Part shown: positions 1-11,344 of the stretch, one piece after another
Layout of the letters: each line of letters begins with the position of its first letter
Numbering within the stretch: position 1 is the first letter of the stretch
Assembly: GCA_000149265.1 (NCBI GenBank)
Contig: CH002840.1
Location: 847,725-911,724 of the forward strand
Length of the DNA stretch: 64,000 nt
Direction: 5' to 3'
Source of the DNA: Ciona savignyi
Lineage: Eukaryota > Chordata > Ascidiacea > Phlebobranchia > Cionidae
Notes under the pieces: generated by a model
The model's input: only the letters and a program-made list of their open reading frames with translations
Database searches by the model: none
Told to the model about the DNA's origin: nothing
Program-made: the position numbers and the translations under genes

Positions 1-280
1 CCGTTTTTTTTTTATAAAAGTAGGTACCTATATGAATCGGTCACGTTAACCATTCTTCCACACGACCGTACAATAAATTTGTTTATAATTAATATTTATT
101 TCCATTTGCAATGACGTGTTTAACGACTGTTCAATTTGTAATGTTGTCCTGTCCTCGGTATTAGGTTTTATTTTACTTGCTGCTATTTAACAATACGACA
201 AAAAATAAATAAACTAATTAACTAAAATCCCAAAAATTTGAAAAGCCATCTTGTGTCACGTGACAGTCATTTAAGTTTTA

Positions 281-380
281 NNNNNNNNNNNNNNNNNNNN
301 NNNNNNNNNNNNNNNNNNNNNNNNNNNNNNNNNNNNNNNNNNNNNNNNNNNNNNNNNNNNNNNNNNNNNNNNNNNNNNNN
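281..380. other. Assembly gap (100 N)
   Basis: A run of exactly 100 N, the usual default for a gap of unknown size. The paralogous stretch in copy B (8702-8753) lies between the same flanking words and is only 52 bases, so the true gap is probably about 50 bases. The short reading frame that spans the gap is an artefact. Confidence 0.95.
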
Positions 381-1110
381 GTATTATTTTTATGCCTTCG
401 TATTGATGCTTGATGAAAACAATTCTGTCGTCTGCTAAGCAAGAATGTTACTAGCATAGTTTATCCCGTGCATGGAAAAACGCAAAGGGCGGTAGCCTAT
501 CACACGGATGATTTTACATATCCTCGCGTATAAGTAAGGTGTGTTATCACACGGGAAATCTTCTGATTACCCCTCGAAAAACTAGCAAGAAACTCGTAAA
601 ACAACGACAAAATATGGGGAATTGTTTTTATTTTCATATGAAATAAACATATCGATAAAAAAATGGCAGGAAAAGAAAAATCAACAATATTCTTATCACG
701 GTTTAATGGCACATTGTTATTATGGTGGGTATTAAATAAATGCGTTTGCTTAATTTTGTTAAAATTGGATTACACAAAATCCCAAAGCAATATTATTATT
801 TATACGAACCAAGGTGATTAAGTGATACAGTGACAATGTAATTAAAGTTGAAAGCGACAGCAGTCAATGGGTGGGGGTGGGTTACATGATCTTGAATTTT
901 AGTTGAAATATCTGGGTGGAATAAATTAGTATATTAAATAGGTAGGCCTATAGCCAAAAATGTAGTTTAATAAAATATAACATACACACAGTGCGCATAA
1001 CACCCTCTTCCAGTTAACAAGTGTTCTGGCGTGGAAAAATAAGCACAGTGGATATATTGAAATTCTAATAGATGTCTTGTAGTTGTAAGCGAATTCTATT
1101 TACTCTAACC

Positions 1111-1950
1111 CAGTGGTTCTTAAACTTTTTCAGTCGCGCCCCCCTTGAGATTTGTGATTCATGCTCACGCCTCACCTACTCAAAAATCAAATTTACGAAA
1201 AATAGAGCAATAATTTATTTGCCATTACCCTGCTTTAGTGTGAAGGATGCAAGGGATCGCGAATCGCTATTCGCGAACCGTTTTTTAAAGTTCGCGAATT
1301 ACAATATTTAACAAAATCGCGAAAATATAAATTACCGTTACTGATTTCGCGCACTTTTAATAATAAATCATCAACACAATATAATATAACATATTTTGCC
1401 TTCAACATAACATTTAACAATGGAATTACTATTACATTTATTTACCTTGCTTTTACTTTGCATTATTGACGCATAATAAGCATTTCTATCACGACGCAAC
1501 AATAGCCATTATGCGTTAATATACCACGATTCCTTTATTTATGATTGGCGGAGATGCGACACACCTCTTTATAATAAGGTTATATGGTATTTTAACAAGT
1601 AAGATTACTCGTTTCAAAGGCTTCGTTTCGTCGATATTCGTCCTATCCTACACGCATTAACTCACGACACGTTTATTGTAGTTTATCATTACTATTTAAT
1701 AACGGTACTGTTGCTTAATGAATTATCTTTCTGGCTTTAAAGATTAGTTTGAGAGGTTCTGAAACCGCATTCTAAGGCAATTTAACATAGCTAAAGCGCG
1801 AAAACGATTTTCTCGTATCCCACGCATTTCGCGAATCGTTTCAAAATCGTTAATTCGAACCCTGCAATATGTCACTGTCATGCTCGCGCCCCCCTTGGGA
1901 AGCTTCCACGCCCCCCAAGGGGGGCGCGCCCCCCAGTTTAAGAACCCCTG
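1111..1950. mobile_element. Non-autonomous hAT-type DNA transposon
   Basis: Seen: terminal inverted repeats CAGTGGTTCTTAAACT (left) and AGTTTAAGAACCCCTG (right), flanked by the 8-bp duplication CTCTAACC at 1103-1110 and 1951-1958. The paralogous site in copy B (near 9640) carries one CTCTGACC and no insert, which is a natural empty site. Length is 840 bp with no transposase-like reading frame. The inner termini are rich in C/G runs (CGCGCCCCCC), and the core holds several CGCGAA words. Known: an 8-bp target duplication and CAGNGG... ends are typical of hAT elements. It sits 14 bp beyond the stop codon of the ficolin-like gene. Confidence 0.9.
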
Positions 1951-1964
1951 CTCTAACCTTAGGA

Positions 1965-3655
1965 TTATTTTCTTCTAAGTTTCATTTCTGCGATTTTGAG
2001 TGAGTAATAATAACCCTTCCAAGGTTCCCAGTTAACACCATTAGCATATGATGTGTGCGTTCCACGTAGGTATAGACCATTTAAGTTGGCGGCGTGACAG
2101 GCTGTATACCACCATCCACCTTTGTACGCTTGAGCACAGTTTGAACTCCAAGTGTCCTGGTCACGGTCTTTGGTGGAAAAGTTGCCTGATCTTATGGCAT
2201 GGCCTATAGAGATAAATACACTGATAGAAAAGTCTGGGATTTATATATACACGAAGCAACTTAGTAACAGACGTGCTCATGTGCAAGACAATGTTATACA
2301 CGTTTATGTTTTTATGAGTTAATTTCGCCGAATTAATTATGGACATAGATATTTCTTAAGTGAAAATTTGTTGATTTCAATATATTAGAAACCACTTTAA
2401 TTTCGATGGACATATATTCGAAACCACTGAGTGCTTAATGGACAAGACATTTTAGGAATGTTCCGGGTATCTGAAGGTTTACAAATATAAAACCCACGAC
2501 GAACATAGAATTGGTGACTCTCCCACATTGCAATAGCTCCCATACACAGGCTTTTTGGGAATACCTAATATGTTTAGCAAAGTTGCTTATATACACTGCC
2601 ACTCATCTTACAGCCGTGGTACCATTGATTTAATCGATGGTGCCGAAATAAGTGAACTTTGTTGATTATTTTAAAACGTTACGTTTTACCTGCTGTTCCC
2701 TGGTAACCACCTACACGCAGTGAATAAAAGGGAGGCCCCGAAACGACAAATGTGCTGAAAATAGATGTTTGGATCAGTTTTGATGAAATTCTTGTACATA
2801 TGCATATAGCCATATAGCCTACCTGTATGATGCATACAATTTATTGCCATCGAAATCTTCCAAATCGACCCTCATTTCATAATCGTCGTTTTTTGTTAAG
2901 TTGTGAATTGTATTTAAACCTATTTGAGAAGTGTACTTTTAATACTTTTATGTCGGACTAAATAAAGGACATCGCTTTTCTACTGCTCAAAAAAATAAAA
3001 TGTGAATGATATCGGAATTTTACCAAGCCAGAATTCTTCATCCAATTTTCCGAATCCTGAAACGTAATCGTCCCAGCCACGGAAGAAATCCTCAGTGCCG
3101 TTTACGCGCTTTTGGAAAACCTGAAACGGTGATAATAATAACTCGGGCATCTATCAGTAACAGTCGACACTTACGATCCAACCCCCTCCATCAGTTACAA
3201 CGTCGCAATAAACTTGAACGCCAACATTGGAATCTTGGTAAGGAAAAATGATGTAGACCCCTCCACGAGACCAGTTCGGTTTTCTGGTGGATACTTCTTC
3301 ACAAGATCTAGGTTTAACTAATCCTGGATTAGAAAAATATTTTTGAAGGGAAACAGACCATTTGCAGTTTATTAGGGCACAAACACAACCTACGTCTCAA
3401 ATTGTTCAGTTCCTCTTGTTGTTCGCGGAACGCAATTTCGGAAGTACAATTGCAGCTGGTCCCAATCTCCCCCTTTTGGCCCTTCGGACCCACTGGGCCC
3501 TTCTTGCCTGGTAGACCAGCTGGTCGGTTACCCCCATTAGTGGTTTGCACCCCAAGAACATGACCACATTCCATTCGACATGATTCAAGTGTAACTTGGC
3601 ATTGTGCAAACCAAATCAGAAACAGAACAAAGAACATAGACACAATAACACCCAT
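1965..3655 (-). CDS. Ficolin-like secreted collagen/fibrinogen-domain protein (copy A, intact)
   Basis: Six exons on the minus strand: 3390-3655, 3175-3307, 3024-3120, 2823-2919, 2690-2754, 1965-2203. They join in phase to 897 nt (298 aa). Residues 1-19 are a signal peptide ([19 protein letters not shown]). Next comes a Cys-containing linker, then only six Gly-X-Y triplets ([13 protein letters not shown]..., about 47-65), a short coiled stretch, and a complete fibrinogen C-terminal domain (about 90-298). Diagnostic pieces are [45 protein letters not shown] and [17 protein letters not shown]. Known: collagen plus fibrinogen domain is the ficolin architecture, used as a soluble lectin in innate immunity. 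The collagen part is much shorter than in vertebrate ficolins. The exon 1 donor (GTTGTG) is weak, but it is the only one that fits the phase. Inference: a secreted pattern-recognition lectin; ligand unknown. Confidence 0.85.
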
Positions 3656-5613
3656 TTTATATGAATTATATTCTTCAGATGACGTGTAAATTATTAATTG
3701 ATTTCTATGCTTGGGCAGATGTGACGAGTTGTACCCTGCAAAATATTATAATAAGATTGCAAAAATTATTTTCACTGGGTCATTTTGGTTTTCGCTTACC
3801 CCCGCATCTACACTGCTTTAAGGGTTAGTTTCTTGTGAAAATAAGTTGCCTTGTTGTATCCAATGTTAGTCTACAAGGTCCAGGCTGTGGCCGCTAAGTG
3901 CATTGCCCAATGACGTAACCAACTATAGCTAGCGACAAGTTTTAAACTTGCAATCGTTCGATTGAAAGGTGACACAGCAATCCACTAACTATTTGGTCAC
4001 AGCTTACTGCTTTATTTTTCGTAATCCATTTGTCTCTATTTTTGGAAAGATCTAAAGCCCAGGAAAACAAAATCTACAAAACCTTTAGTTAAAGCGCTTG
4101 TGCAGCTTGCTTACATGAACTTACTGCCTTCTGTCATCCAGGACAACGCCCGCTGACGTAATAACACATAATTCGTCTGGAACATTGATTTATTGTGACA
4201 CATACATCCTCATTGCTTGACAACGTACACCATTTACCTCATACTTCGTGGCTTTAAAGAATGATTTGCAGTTCTGCTGAAGAATGATGTGCGTTCCCCC
4301 GTACACTTCAAATTAAAATGCTGGGACATTAACACTTTACCTCGCACTCACCGTCCGTCTATACAGCTATTTAGTTTAAGTCCCTGTGAAATGGAAAAAC
4401 ACATTGGGCATTCTCACACGGTCAATCGTCAGGTTACCTCGATCCGACCGTCGGGTTACCAGAGCATACACACGAGTCCAGCTATAGTCTCGAACACGCT
4501 CTTCGGCTGTTAGTTGGTTACGAAAGGCTACGCACTAACAAATTATGCTATTATGTCGGACTAATATATTATTATATATCAATAATAATATATTAGTCTT
4601 TCGAGGGAAGTCAATTGTGCCAGAAACAGCTACATGACAACGTCACAATGTGAAGGACATGGCTGGTCGGTTATATATAACGGACAAGGAACTTAGTGGA
4701 AATCACGCAAAATCCTTTGGTTTAATGGTTTCTGTCATGTTAAAGAAATTTTTATCATACACTGTATATAAATAGGACATAAACATCTTTAGCTAAAGAT
4801 GGATAACAATTTTGGATAGAAAATTTATGAATCCATCAGTTTCTGTTTAGAGAAACAAAACCGGACAGGTCTAGAATACGTATAAAACACGTCGCTAATA
4901 CTCTCTATTAAAACTATAACTGTAACCAAACAAACAATTGATTTCTGGAACTAGCGTAAAATATTAAGTCCGTCAAACATCAGATGGTTTCGAGAATATC
5001 AAATATAAAGTGGTTTTGAAATTATCGAAATCGACAACATTTCACTGAAGAAATACACCTGGCATTACACGATCAAATATTAACTTCCAAGAAAATAAAA
5101 CGATTTTTAAGTTTTATTTTATAAATGTTTGTTTCAAGTAAGAAATATACGAACGTTAGTCGAATCCAGACATGGCATAATTTAGTGAAATGATTCATGC
5201 CAGAAATTGTTAAAATCATTACGTTGTAAAAACAGCTTTTGAGATTATCCAGGCTGTTTAGTCAAAACAAAAACTTCCAAAAAACATAATAGCAAGAAAA
5301 TAATAAATTGTAAAAAAATAACTTATTGTTTTTACTCCGTGTTAAAATGTAATCTGGTGGGTGTTTTTAAAGGTGGATTCCGTTTTAATATTGTCGAGTA
5401 TTGCACAACCGGAGCTTAAAATTGAAATAAAAGTGAAGGTAATCATAGCTAGGGGGATGGGGTTAATATGGGTTACAGATAATTGCGATTGAAACTATAC
5501 AAAACTCAAAATTAACTAACACTGGACATGGTGCGACAAGAAGAGATATCCAAACCAATTTTGTTAAAATGGTTGAATAATCAATAAAAAAATGCAAAAC
5601 CGCAGAAGTTTGG
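3656..5613. other. Upstream region of the copy A ficolin-like gene; no gene seen
   Basis: This stretch separates the ficolin-like gene from the PPxY exon. It aligns with 11345-13477 in copy B apart from a SINE insertion here (4392-4549) and about 400 bases of extra sequence in B. An older SINE fragment (about 3880-3995, minus orientation) is shared by both copies, so it predates the duplication. It must contain the promoter of the ficolin-like gene, but no convincing TATA box or coding exon is visible. Confidence 0.5.
4392..4549 (-). repeat. SINE fragment inserted in copy A only
   Basis: The segment between the words CCTGTGAAATG and TTATGTCGGAC is present in copy A and absent at 12060-12072 of copy B. 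It contains the window-wide SINE words CAATCGTCAGGTTACCTCG and CCGTCGGGTTACCAGAGC. It therefore inserted after the duplication, or was lost from B. Confidence 0.7.
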
Positions 5614-6226
5614 TTAAGTGCGTTCGTTCAATGAGTCTGATATAGTGCGGGAAAAAATATCGTCGGCGGTGACAACTCGCGTTCGAGGGATGTATGGACT
5701 CTGTCGGAAGTTGTCCGCTGACGTGGTGGTGGGGCTGAGGTCCATCCTGTCATTGGGACGGATTGCATGTAACGAAGTCGTCGGCGCATGGCTTGGAAGT
5801 ACGGATTGGTCGATGCCTCCCATGTTAACCATGTCCACCACAGTCACGCTATCCAGACTCTCAGAGTCCATATTAAGAAGCGGTTGAAAGTCGTGCGTCG
5901 ACCGAAAAAGGCCACGGAACGGTCGCCTCCAAAAATTTCGACTTTTACGCGGGTTTGGCTTGGCGGATACGTCATCATCCACGTCATCCGGCGATGAATT
6001 CAATGTCTCCCGATCCTCGTGTGCAATGGTTTGTATCAGTTGGTCGGGGGTATTCCCCACTACTTCGTGGTAGGAAGGGGGGTTGGGGTAAACGCACCCC
6101 GCAATGTCGGCCGTCATTTCCCCATCACAGGGCGCCCCCACGCGGACAGGAGCTATCTTCTTCTTACTTGGAAGTGGGCCAGCCTGTTCCGGATCTTTCC
6201 GCGAGCGTGAACTCGTTGATGCCTCC
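5614..6226 (-). CDS. PPxY-motif protein, terminal exon (copy A)
   Basis: An open frame of about 204 codons on the minus strand, ending in ...SDSLNERT. It has a Ser/Arg/Lys-rich start (EASTSSRSRKDPEQAG), a PNPPSYHEVVG motif (PPxY), an acidic stretch (DDVDDDV), a basic patch (RKSRNFWRRPFRGLFR) and a Ser/Thr-rich C-terminus. No membrane segment. Copy A has no in-frame ATG near the 5' end. An acceptor-like CTTCTTCACAG precedes codon GGAG, so this is probably a last exon whose upstream exon I cannot find. Coding constraint is supported by the paralogue: few changes over about 200 codons and one clean 3-base indel. Family not recognised; it resembles the cytoplasmic tail of a receptor. Known: PPxY binds WW domains, as in NEDD4-type ligases. 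Confidence 0.55.
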
Positions 6227-6529
6227 CTGTGAAGAAGTATATGGTAACTAGAGAGTGTCAACCACGTGTTTAACCACCACTATTTGTAAACCACATGTTG
6301 TAGGCCATATACTCATGCTACAGGGTCCCTAACCACAATTTGTATTTCATACACTGATTATATGTAGTTTGTTTCTGCAAGCATAAACGCATGGGTCCCA
6401 GAGTTATCAAGCCAAACTTCTTTTCCATGTGTAGTTAAAAAAGAATAAACGTCTTAAATTTACGAACATTTTCACCACAAATATTTTAAATTAAACCTCC
6501 TTTTCAAGTGAAATGAAGCTAAATTGCCA

Positions 6530-7701
6530 AAACAGCCCGATTTAGTTTTTCATGTGTCAGGCAATTCCCCTAGGTTTAGTAGATAAGTTTCTGTTTTTAC
6601 ATATGTGGGTCATGTTATGTAACAATTCTTAAAGTTTTAATCTGATTTGTCGACTGCTTGTCTTATTTGTCAGTGCGATATGGCATGCCAGTCACAAACG
6701 TAATTCAGGAACATATCGTCGTTTTTAACGTAGTTACCCTAAGTAAATGTTTTCTTTCCTTTAATTGGCACAAAGTGTCTAATAGTCCAACATTTCGCCA
6801 AATCTGATCAAAATTAGAGCAGCCGTTCCAGCGCTATATGCCCCAAAAAGCTAATTTATTGGAAAAAAAACCTTTTGGATTTTAACGTCTCAGGGGAATT
6901 CCCCTGGATTTATTACCCAAAATTTTGGTTTCTTCGTATCTAAACCATGTTCTCTTACAAATGTCAAATTTTCATTACGATTCCATTATTCCTTTTGGCA
7001 GATGTCGGGGCGACATGGCATGCTTGTCACAATCATGATTTGAGAACAAAATCTTATTTTTAGGGTATTTCCCTAAGTACTTTTTTTTATTTCTTCTAAG
7101 TGTTAAATCAGTGACTAATGCACTTACATTCTACCAAATCTTATTCAAATTGGAGCAGCTGTTTAAGCGCTATGCCACAAAAAGCTATTTTTTTAATAAA
7201 AAATACCGTTTTGGTTTTTAACCTCCCAGGGGAATTCCCCTTGATTTATCACTCAACATTTTGGTTTCTGCATATCTAGACCATGTTGTCTAACAAATGG
7301 CTAAGTTTCATTACGATTTCATTATTCCTTTTGGTAGATGTCGGGGCGACATGCCATGCCTGTCACAATCATGATTTAAGAACAAAATCTCATTTTTAGG
7401 GTATTTCCCTAGGTAATTTTTTTATTTTTTCCAAGTGTTAAATAAGTGTCTAATGCATTTACATTCTACCAAATCTTATTCAAATTGGATCAGCTGTTTA
7501 AGCGCTATGCCACAAAAAGCTAATTTTTTTTATAAAAAATACCGTTTTGGTTTTTAACCTCCCAGGGGAATTCCCCTTGATTTATCACCCAAAATTTTGG
7601 TTTCTGCATATCTAGACCATGTTGTCTAACAAATGGCTAAGTTTCATTACGATTCCATTATTCCTACTGGTAGATGTCGGGGCGCCATGCCATGCCTGTC
7701 A
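6530..7701. repeat. 336-bp tandem repeat array, about 3.4 units
   Basis: Units are anchored on the word CAGGGGAATTCCCC. Its starts at 6891, 7227 and 7563 are exactly 336 bases apart, and an older diverged unit begins near 6559. Each unit also carries TAGATGTCGGGGCGACATG and an A-rich CCAAAAAGCTA stretch. The array lies in an approximately 1.5-kb block (about 6250-7755) missing from copy B. It ends in a long A/AG run (7711-7742). No coding potential; the plus-strand frame at 7619-7918 is repeat sequence. Confidence 0.85.
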
Positions 7702-7841
7702 AACCTTTGACGAAGAAAAAAAAAAAAAAAGAAAAAAAAAAAATTTGGGACCCATAACTACATTTGTCGGCGGAATAATTGGTAGGTTAGTGCGTCACCT
7801 TTTAACCAAAGTGTTCGAAAAATGGTTCTTTAGTAGGTTGT

Positions 7842-8494
7842 ATCCTTTCCTTCTTATAAGTATTAACCATTTAAGCTATTGTTCTTGCGCGATTCTCATA
7901 AGCATTTTACTTACATAGATAAGGCAAAGAGAATTGCTCGGTAAACTGTGATTACTATTGACGCATCTTTGTGAATAAACTGTCATCACCTATTGGGTGT
8001 GATGAGCTATAAAACAAAAAAACGAACCCTCTCCTCTGTCTTTGTTGCCAAACATCAGCTGATGATTCGTGGTCACGTGATTGGCAACATAGAAACTAAT
8101 GTTAATTAATTAAATCAAATATTATGTGTTTATTTCTCCTACTAATATATTTTTTTTTAAATACGATTAAAAATTTGTTAATAAGATTGTACGATTTTTT
8201 TAAAATACGATTAAAGTGTGTTATTTTGGAATTCGGATCAAATTTGTATTTTGCCAATCTTAGATCACACATCATGAATTAGTATTCAAATACCCCGATC
8301 AACTTATATATATTACTGATTCTAGTTTTGTCAACGATCAAATCAGAATTTATTAAAACGTTTTAGAAATGTATATATATTTAATATATTCAATAATAAA
8401 GTTTTATTTTTTTTTCTCTGGTCTAAGCCTTTGATTTTAATATGTATGTTTAACATTTTTTCTATTTGTGCATAGCTTTGGCGCCCGCGTCTGA
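7842..8494. other. Spacer between duplicated units; no gene seen
   Basis: AT-rich sequence not shared by the two copies. It holds the GTTGCCAA...TTGGCAAC hairpin at 8044-8088 and A/T runs. I see no coding exon, RNA gene or transposon end here. Confidence 0.4.
8044..8088. promoter_or_regulatory. Inverted repeat enclosing two E-boxes
   Basis: GTTGCCAA (8044-8051) and its exact complement TTGGCAAC (8081-8088) flank 29 bases. That interval contains the palindromes CATCAGCTGATG (CAGCTG E-box) and TCACGTGA (CACGTG E-box). The arms resemble the two halves of an NF1-type site, but the spacing is too wide for one. Could be regulatory or chance; no function is shown. Confidence 0.25.
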
Positions 8495-9650
8495 TATAAT
8501 TAATATTTATTTCCTTTTGTAATGACGTGTTTAACGACTGTTTAATTTGTCATGTTTTCCTGTCCCCGGTACTAAGTTTTATTTAACTTTCTGGTATTTA
8601 ACAATACGGCAAAAAGTAAATATTAACTAAAATACTAATTAATTAAAATTCAAAAAGTTTGAAAACTTAACCTGTGTCACGTGACAGTGATTAAAGTTTT
8701 ATTACACCACTGCTTCATTCGGTTAATTCGTCCACGTCACTTTTGACATCGCTGTATTATTTTTATGCCTTCGTATTGATGCGTGACAAAACAATTCTGT
8801 CGTCTGCTAAACAAGGTATGTTACTAGCATATTTTATCATGTGCGTGGAAAAACGCAAAGGGCGGTATTACACAGATAATTTAGACATCGTCGCGTATAA
8901 GTAAGGAGTGTTATCACACGAGAAATCTTCTAATTACCCCTCGAAAAACTTGCAAGAATTTCATAAAACAACGAAAAAATGTGATGAATTGTTTTTATTT
9001 CATATGAAATGAACGTTAATGATAAAATGGCAGGAAAAGAAAAAATCAACAAAATTCTTATCACAGTTAAATGGCACATTGTTAATATGGTGCGTATTAA
9101 ATAAATGCGTTTGCTTAATTTTGTGAAAAATCAATTACATTTTTAATCACAAAGCAATATTGTTATAAAAGTGATACACTGACAATGTAATTAAAACGGA
9201 AAATGGGGTGAGTTACAGGATCTTGAATTTTAGTTGAAATATCTGGGTGGAATAGAGTATATTAAATAGGTATAGCCAAACAATGTAGTTTAAACCAATA
9301 TAACATACACACACTGCGCATAACGCCCTCTTTCAGTCTACAAGTGTTCTAGTGTGTAAAGATAAGCACATGGTGAATTTAGGCCGCAGTAAGTAATTTG
9401 TGTGGTAGCTTTTAAATCATATTGACATACAACACTAAACATCTGTCCACCACAGCTAAAGATGCACTTATCCTTATACTGTTAATTTCTATAATTATTA
9501 TAAAATTATTAACTTTTAATTATTTTAAACTGCCCTGAAATAAGTATAATAACAACAATTTCTTTTAATATTCTAAAGAATGTCTAGAAATTAAAATTCT
9601 AATAGATGTCTTGAACTTGTAAGCGAATTCTATTTACTCTGACCTTAGGA

Positions 9651-11344
9651 TTATTTTCTTCTAAGTTTCATTTCTGCGATTTTGAGTGAGTAATAATAAC
9701 CCTTCCAAGGTCTCCAGATAACACCATTAGCATATGATGTGTGCGTACCACGAAGGTAAAGACCATTTAAGTTGGCGCTGTGACAGGCTGTATACCACCA
9801 TCCACCTTTGTAAGCTTGAGCACAGTTTGAACTCCAAGTGTCCTGGTCACGGTCTTTAGTGGAAAACTTGCCTGATATCATGGCATGGCCTATAGAGATA
9901 AATACACTGATAGAAAAGTCTAGGATTTATATATACACGAAGCAACTTAGTAACAGACGTGCTCATGTGCAAGACAGTGTTATACAGACGTTTATGTTTT
10001 TATGAGTTAATTTCGCCGAATTAATTATGGACAGAGGTATTTCTTAAGTGAAAATTTGTTGATCTCAATATATTAGAAACCACTTTAATTTCGATGGACA
10101 TATATTCGAAACCACTGAGTGCTTAATGGACAAGACATTTTAGGAATGTTCCGGGTATCTAAAGGTTTATAGGTTTACAAATATAAAACCCATGACAAAC
10201 ATAGAATTGGTGAATCTTCCACATTGCAATAGCTCCCATACACAGCCTTTTTGGGAATACCTAATCTGTTTAGCAAAGTTGCTTATACACTGCCACTCAT
10301 CTTACAGCTGTGTACCATGGTACTATTAAATTAATCGATGGTGCCGAAATAAGTGAACTTTGTTGATTATTTTAAAACTTTATGTTTTACCTGCTGTTCC
10401 CTGGTAACCACCAACACGCAGTGAATAAAAGGGAGGCCCCGAAACGACAAATGTGCTGAAAATAGATGTTTGGTCAGTTTTGATGGAATTCTTGTACATA
10501 TGCAATTTCGCCTACCTGTATGATGCATATGATTTGTTGCCATCGAAATCTTCCAAATCGACCCTCATTTCATACTCGTCGTCTTTTGTTAAGTTGTGAA
10601 TTGTATCCAAACCTATTTGTGGAGTTTACTTTCAATACTTTTATGTCGGACCAAATAAAAGCGTCGCTTTTCTACTGTTAAAAAAAGAAAATGTGAATGA
10701 TATCGGAATTTTACCAAGCCAGAATTCTTCATCCAATTTTCCGAATCCTGAAACGTAATCGTCCCAGCCACGGAAGAAATCCTCAGTGCCGTTTACGCGC
10801 TTTTGGAAAACCTGAAACGGTGATAATACTAACTCGAGCATCTATAAGTAATAGTCGACACTTACAATCCAACCCCCTCCATCAGTTACAACGTCGCAAT
10901 AAACTTGAACGCCAACATTGGAATCTTGGTAAGGAAAATGGTGTAGACCCCTCCACGAGACCAGTTCGGTTTTCTGGTGGATACTTCTTCACAAGATCTG
11001 GGTTTAACTAATCCTGGATTAGAAAAATATTTTAAAAAGAAACAGACCATTTGCAGATTATAAGGGCACAAACACAACCTACGTCTCAAATTGTTCAGTT
11101 CCTCTTGTTGTTCCCGGAACGCAATTTCCGAAGTACAATTGCAGCTGGTCCCAATCTCCCCTTTTTGGCCCTTCGGACCCACTGGGCCCTTCTTGCCTGG
11201 TAGACCTGCTGGTCGATTCCCCCCATTAGTGGTTTGCACCCCAAGAACATGACCACATTCCATTCGACATGATTCCAGTGTAACTTGGCATTGTGCAAAC
11301 CAAATCAGAAACAGAACAAAGAACATAGACACAATTACACCCAT
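9651..11344 (-). pseudogene. Ficolin-like gene, copy B, with a one-base deletion
   Basis: Same six-exon structure as copy A: 11079-11344, 10866-10997, 10715-10811, 10516-10612, 10391-10455, 9651-9889. Signal peptide, six Gly-X-Y triplets and fibrinogen domain are all present, and all splice sites are kept. Exon 2 is 132 nt, against 133 in copy A. One base is missing from the A-run near 10934-10938 (plus strand), which shifts the frame after ...WSRGGVYTIF and leads to an early stop. Everything downstream is still clean coding sequence, e.g. [11 protein letters not shown] and [10 protein letters not shown]. Either this is a young pseudogene or the base was lost from a homopolymer in the assembly. 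One notable substitution in the C-terminal region: GVIWRPWKG here, GVNWEPWKG in copy A. Confidence 0.8.

Larger units (their letters stand above)
84..7841. repeat. Tandem segmental duplication, copy A
   Basis: Seen: the sequence from about 84 realigns along its length with 8495-14197. The order is the same: common left flank, ficolin-like gene, conserved upstream region, PPxY exon, then a SINE head at the right end. Copy A is about 2 kb longer. The extra length is mainly a hAT-type element (1111-1950), a SINE fragment (4392-4549) and a tandem array (about 6250-7755). The two copies differ by scattered substitutions and small indels, so they are not an assembly duplicate. The right breakpoint in both copies lies in a tRNA-like SINE head. 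Inference: unequal exchange at SINEs is possible. Confidence 0.85.

Noticed and set aside
1072-1420. Short frames on both strands at the left part of the hAT-type element
   Set aside because: No transposase motif; the element is non-autonomous.
5618-6251. Plus-strand frames of 63-98 codons opposite the PPxY exon (also 13482-14190)
   Set aside because: They are shadows of the minus-strand frame, which alone shows a conserved motif and an in-frame indel between paralogues.
7619-7918. 99-codon plus-strand frame
   Set aside because: Composed of 336-bp repeat, a poly-A run and a SINE head; no domain.
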